A stretch of 64,000 nucleotides of DNA from positions 35,606,912 through 35,670,911 of the forward strand of contig OZ038389.1 of assembly GCA_964036045.1 (NCBI GenBank). The letters are read 5' to 3'. The notes beneath the pieces were generated by a model. The model ran no database searches and was not told the DNA's origin. It saw nothing but the letters and a program-made list of their open reading frames with translations. The number at the start of each line of letters is the position of its first letter. Position 1 is the stretch's first letter. This document shows, piece after piece, positions 59,337-64,000 of the stretch. The translations under genes were made by a program, and so were the position numbers. The stretch is from Eutreptiella sp. 'Long Island Sound 2002'. Lineage: Eukaryota; Euglenozoa; Euglenophyceae; Eutreptiales; Eutreptiaceae.

Positions 59337-61689
59337 GTAGAAAACCGGAAGCCCTTCCTTGACCATACCCCCACACCAGGTGCTATTCTGTTCATACCAA
59401 TGTCCCTTGCTGTATCATACGCCTAAATCACGACACTCAAAAGCCGCATCTGAAGTACCTCTGGCATAACGTGTTCCTTGTTGACGAGCATAAGGTCGAC
59501 ATCTTCCTCGCATGCCACCAGTAGAACATCTGGACATACTAAGTGGCTTGCCGGCTATCTGGGCATTCCAAGTTGTCATTGGCCATAAGAAGTGTAAACA
59601 ACGAGTACACTAGTTTGCAGGCGGCAAGTGGAATATGGGCTTATCTAATTTCCAGAGTGCCAGGCTTCCTACTGGCACTCGAGACCTACATCGGGTGATG
59701 TGCTGGATGCAAAGATCGGGAGACGGGCAACTTCTGCATTGTCAGTAAAACTCGCAGGACCCGGCTGCTTACAACCAGGCGAAACGACAAGGTGAGGGCA
59801 AGGAGAGTGCAGAGAATGAAAACCATAGGAGTCTTAAATTGCAGCATTTACAAGCAGCTGTATGGCCATCAGGTCGGTCCTCCCGCAGTTGTTGAGTTGT
59901 CTCCTCCCAGTCTCCTTCCCGTCGTCTCATTGCGAGAAGAAAATTGCTCCAACGGGCAGGAGTGGCACAGCTGCCCATTTCCCGACCTCCTCCCCCCTTC
60001 ACAACCGAACCCCCATGTGATCATTTTGAGTCAGATGTCATGGAGAGGATTTTTCTTCTGAAAACCTTTCCGTCCAGGCCGCTTTGAAGCCCCATTTCTC
60101 CAACCCCCGTACGGAGTCGTGTGGGTTACGTGCTGGTGTGAGTCACAGGCAGACACGCAATCTCAGCAAAACAAAATCCTCATCAGTGGTACCAGAGGCA
60201 CCTTTCGGTCTGGGAACAGAAGCAGCGTGATGATGCTGGCTCCCAGGTACTGGGTTGCAGCCCCCCCCCCCCCCCCCACTCCATCCACCTTAGCCGAGCG
60301 TACATGCCACAACCCCCATGGAGCAATTATCAGGCAGCCCCTCCCTGCTTCCCGACCTGCCACAGCCACAACTACAACTGGCAACCTCCAGTCCCCCCCC
60401 CACCTTCCTCCTATTGAGAGGTTTTCCCAATGTCGTTCCAGGGGCCACGTCATTGAGGACACACCACGGTCCTGCACATGCCCCTCAAACCCCATTTTCC
60501 TTCTTGTCCTCAGGAGGGGCTAGCTGAATGGTGTGCCCTCGCGCTACCCCGAAACTCACGGGGCTGTGGTGCTGCAACCGGGGAGCCTTCCCAGGCAGGT
60601 CCCCTGGGAAGGGAAGAGCACTTTGCGCCCTGCAGCCCCTCCTGCTGCTTCAGGTGTGCCCCAGGCCGTGCAATGTTTTGCGTCTCCAACCTCCTCCCTG
60701 CAAAGCCAAAACTGCCAGCACTGCTGTCACTGATCTGTAATGTCTCCGGTCAGTCCATGTATGCATGGGGGTAGCGGCCACACTGGGCTGAAATGCCGCA
60801 CGTCGGCGGCTCAAAATAGACACGGGCCCGTGGGTGGGTGGGTGGGCAGGGGGGCCCGGTCCCGCGGGTGGGTGGGTGGGCCAAAGAAAACATAAACAGA
60901 CCTGAACCGGAATGCAAAACATATGTTTTTGGCAAAACATTGGTTTGCCCCAGTCGATTCTCACCTGCGTTGTATGGCAGTCAAGGATGTTATGTCTCTG
61001 TGCACTCACCTGTTCTCTTGCCTACATACCCACCCCCCCCACCTCCCTCTTGGTGGAGAGTCCCCCAGAAGGCTACAACGCCATTGCAATCGGAGGAAAA
61101 ACATATTTTTTCTTCAGCACCTTTGGTGCCGTTGGCTCTTGGGGCAGTGCCGCCCCTCTCCTGCGGGGGGACTGTGAAAGGGGGAGGGACGGCGCACGGG
61201 GATATCACGATCCGAGACCACCGCCATCTTTGCCCGCTTCAAATGTTGGGCCCACTGAAAAGCCTTGAACAGGCCGTAGAGCTCGGCCTGTTGCATAGTG
61301 ACCTCCCAAAAAGGGCAGTCCCTTTGGCAGCAAAATTACTTCAAACCGGAACCTGGTCCTTCGGGCGGTGCGCACGAACAAAAATGGCAGAACAACTGAG
61401 GACCAGTCCAAAGGCTCAGATCAGTGTCAAAGCCTGAGGGACCCCTGCACACACCAAAGCCGTAAGCAGTGGCCTCAACAGGCCCATCCCAACGCGGCTC
61501 TCCCCCGCCAACTTGCACACATACGCGCCTGCCAAGGAACACCCCGCGCCCGCCCGGGGCCGCGGTGCCCAATGCAAACCACCGAAAACCGTTCCACGCC
61601 CTTTCATGACAGCCTTCCCAGAATCGCCTGCAGCCACTGCTCTCATCAGCCCCGTGCGCATGCCTTTCTGACTCTGCATCCTCTTTTCA
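59337..61689. other. Region without a recognisable gene
   Basis: About 2.3 kb with C-rich tracts (60260-60277), GGGTGGGTGGGTGGG runs at 60830-60880 and no coding motif on either strand. Confidence 0.4.
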
Positions 61690-62160
61690 GCGTCCGAAAT
61701 TTCCCCCCCTCGCCCCCCTCCCCCCCGAGTCCTTCCCTGGCCCAGGGAAGACGGCCCCCCACCACCCCTCGGGGGACGGTTGCCAAATGATCCCCCTCCC
61801 CCCCGGGGAACCGTACTACCACTGTGCTCTGGAGAGACCGTTGCAAAGTGACCCCCCCCCCCAGGAACCGTGCTACCATCTCCCCCGCCCGCCCCCAGGG
61901 AACCATACTACCCTCCCCCCCCCCAATGTCCAGCCCCCCCCAAGGGACGACGCCCCCCCCCCCAGCCCGGGGGGGATTGTCACCAAATGGCGGTTCCCCC
62001 CACACCCAGGGGGGGACGGACACCACACAACAGTAAGCTGAACTTTAGTCTAAACCAACTAAAAATTTTCTTCGGGGCCTTCAGCCCCTGTGAATTCCTA
62101 TTGATTTCTTCTTGTTCATGGGCCAAGTGACCCCCCCCCCCCGGGGGTGAATGGACAAGG
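61690..62160 (+). repeat. C-rich degenerate repeat region
   Basis: Irregular units of about 50-60 bp of the form CCCCCCCCCAGG.AACCGT.CTACCA, recurring from 61796 to 62030, then a C10/G5 tract at 62132-62146. Likely an old minisatellite. Confidence 0.6.
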
Positions 62161-62317
62161 GTGGGGGCTGGACATGGGGGGGTGAGAGGACCACTGTACA
62201 TACACACTGTGGGGCACAGAAATTGCAGCGGAAAACAAAACAATGAAGCATAAGCACCGTCGGGGTCAAAACACAATGACAAATAGAAGCAAGTGTGCCA
62301 AAGACAGAGCTGGTTTA

Positions 62318-62725
62318 CTACGCACTCCAACGCGTTGGAGTTACTACGTTACTATGTTACTACGCACCCCAGTGCGTAGTAACATAGTAACATAGTAACA
62401 TAGTAACGTAGTAAATTACTACGCGCTCAAGTGCGTAGTAACGTAGTAACGTAGTAATTTACTACGCACGGGAGTGCGTAGTAGCGTAGTAACATAGGAG
62501 CTTACCCGTGCGCCACAGGAAGGCGGCGAATAGTCTGTAGACACTATCTGTTAATACGTTACTACGCACTCCAGTGCGTAGTAACGTAGTACCGTAGTAA
62601 CACAGTAACGTAGTAAATTACTACACACTGAAGCGCGTAGTAACGTTGTAAGGTAGTAAATTACTACGCCCAGGTGTGCGTAGTAACGTAGTAATGTAGT
62701 AACTCCAACGCGTTGGAGTGCGTAG
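62318..62725. repeat. Array of hairpins bounded by perfect 30-bp inverted repeats
   Basis: 62318-62347 and 62696-62725 are exact reverse complements, each containing the palindrome CTCCAACGCGTTGGAG. Between them lie six hairpins with the same stem (TTACTACGCAC...GTGCGTAGTAA) and changing 2-4-base loops (CCCA, TCAA, GGGA, TCCA, TGAA, CAGG), at about 62351, 62411, 62458, 62554, 62618 and 62660. They are separated by GTAGTAACATAGTAACATAG-type 8-bp direct repeats. One unique stretch (62488-62552) interrupts the array. Hairpin arrays of this sort occur in MITE-like elements, replication or packaging signals and fragile sites; nothing here decides between them. Confidence 0.88.
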
Positions 62726-63672
62726 GAAAACAGCCCTCGCCAAAGACATGAAAATCATGCATGCGTTCAGCAGGCTGCCCATTAATGAAGCTTACTCCTT
62801 GGGTTGCTCAGTGTAAAATTTCTTGGTCCTGCTACATTTGACCTTGAACTCCTGAACATGGTCACCACTTTCCACAGGAATGCTTTGCGCAGCACCCTTG
62901 GCCGGTGATTTGTCCCCTTTGGCAAAAGGCTTGGCAGAAACAGGTGCTAACAGGTCTTTGGGTTGTGCTGTCAGGTTCCGTCTCAGAGAAAGTGACCAAG
63001 TACAGGGGATACAAGTGGCAGTGCCTCACAATACACTGACCCTCAAGACAACACAATGACATGCAACAAAAACTTTGGGGTTAACCAAGTGACACCCCCG
63101 CCCCCCCCGACCCACAGGAAGGGACCGGGTGGGGGGGGGGGGCAAGGGGTGGGGGGTACTTACACGGCATTTACCCACTGCAATGGTAATGTCACTTCAT
63201 TCTGTCTACCAAAGGAACAAGAGCATGGATGCGTGCAGTGGTGTGGGGTGGAGGGCACCAAGGATGGGGGGGGGGGGGGCATGCAGTACCAGGGGTGTCC
63301 GGTGCTTCAATGCAAACAAAGCACAGCTGCTCACTGTGTCGCTCTCAGACATCGTTCGGGACGTGAGTGTCAAGTGCATTGCTGGTAGCCTTCGCATGAT
63401 CCTCACGGGTTTGGAACCCATCAACATTGGCTTGACTTACAGCGCCTCGTAAAGCACCTTGTACAACAGACGATACAAAACGAGACTTCAGTGCAGCCGC
63501 CGTCTGTTTGAGTCACACCATTCACCGAACCGTATTGTTTTGCTTGGCTCAAACCCCAGGCATCGGTCAGCACACGTGGCACACAGGAGGACCGGGTAAA
63601 AAGTGCACCGCCAAAATCCACGGTGCAAAATCGGAGGAACCAACGCCTCGTGTCGCTTGGCCATAGGCGCTG
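62726..63672. other. Region without a recognisable gene
   Basis: G-rich tracts at 63129-63141 and 63267-63279. Short frames without motifs. Confidence 0.4.
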
Positions 63673-63755
63673 CTTGGCCATAGAACGACGATGGTCGTCA
63701 CCCTCGAGAATCACTCCGGGAACACTCTCAGTGCATCGTCATGAATACGGCGCCG
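63673..63755 (-). repeat. Dispersed repeat family Z, inverted copy
   Basis: The minus strand reads GGCGCCGTATTCATGACGAT, then GTGTTCCCGGAGTGATTCTC, GAGGGTGACGACCATCGTCG and TTCTATGGCCAAGC. It matches the three copies at 47.5-48.6 kb in the opposite orientation. A second GGCGCCGTATC.G.GGACAA piece is adjacent (63780-63805), as it is near 48446. Confidence 0.65.
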
Positions 63756-64000
63756 GAGGCGCCGGCACAGATTGTCCAGATGTTGTCCGCAGATACGGCG
63801 CCGGAGGGCGCTGCGTGGACAAATGGAAGGGGGTACGGTCCTCCCCTCCGCTTTGGGCATGGACTGGGAGGGGCCGCACCGGCCATTGGGTGGTTTTTGG
63901 TGCTCATGGAACTGCTCTACACGCTGGGGGGCACGTAAGGGAGGGGTCAACGATTAGGTCCGGAGACGCCCACGCTCACCCCTGGACCGTGAAGGGACCC
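63756..64000. other. Right edge of the window, no gene seen
   Basis: Contains a second GGCGCCGTATC piece of repeat family Z and a G-rich segment. No coding signal. Confidence 0.35.

Overview
This is eukaryotic nuclear DNA. It has long intergenic stretches, many simple-sequence arrays, LINE-type and tyrosine-recombinase retroelements, poly(A)-tailed insertions with target-site duplications, and pol III-type (tRNA-like) promoters. The only host-type gene family I recognise with a clear phylogenetic hint is the algal low-iron-inducible periplasmic (FEA1/H43-like) family. That points to a microalga or related protist, possibly one with a complex plastid. I cannot name the species, and most of the window is repetitive or decayed.

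Layout: (1) 1-3632, minus strand: a Gag-like ORF followed in the same frame by a broken tyrosine recombinase, as in DIRS/VIPER-like elements. (2) 4040-29412: two near-identical direct copies of an 11.9-13.1 kb unit. Each unit carries about 4.5 kb without a recognisable gene, a stray FEA-like repeat, and a long minus-strand gene coding for three FEA-like repeats, a 2A-type ribosome-skipping peptide (DVEQNPGP) and a roughly 1030-residue protein I do not recognise. The gene is open in copy 2. In copy 1 it is broken by a 1479-bp deletion. Both copies lose the gene's 5' end at a CACT/CACA microsatellite. Each unit ends at the same base and runs into a different minisatellite (22-bp or 43-bp period). 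(3) 30225-32177: a roughly 2 kb palindrome with an almost perfect centre and an assembly gap in one arm. (4) 32.2-33.8 kb: a possible exon, two tRNA-like sequences and C-rich arrays.

(5) 33846-37357: a dead LINE (A) on the minus strand. Its ORF1 is split by a poly(A)-tailed 1.13-kb retroinsertion with 21-bp target-site duplications. (6) about 38.5-45.8 kb: a more complete LINE (B) with an intact ORF1 and an ORF2 carrying endonuclease, reverse transcriptase, zinc finger and RNase H. ORF2 is broken by frameshifts and in-frame UAG codons, and ORF1 and ORF2 overlap as ATGA. (7) 46-54.8 kb: mostly non-coding, with several dispersed repeat families and an inverted pair of tRNA-like sequences. (8) 54797-56575: an intronless multi-pass membrane protein of unknown family. 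(9) 57469-58801: an F-box/leucine-rich-repeat gene built on an 87-bp tandem repeat, with a decayed tail. (10) 58.8-64 kb: a 104-nt retroinserted small sequence with 25-bp target-site duplications, C-rich DNA, and a 408-bp array of hairpins bounded by perfect 30-bp inverted repeats.

The most unusual object is the FEA-repeat/2A/unknown-protein gene in the tandem unit. If the 2A motif works, one transcript would give two separate proteins: a set of periplasmic-type iron-response repeats and a large Cys-containing protein with no recognisable family. The two retroinsertions, with TSDs of 21 and 25 bp, show that LINE-type reverse transcription has acted here on other RNAs.
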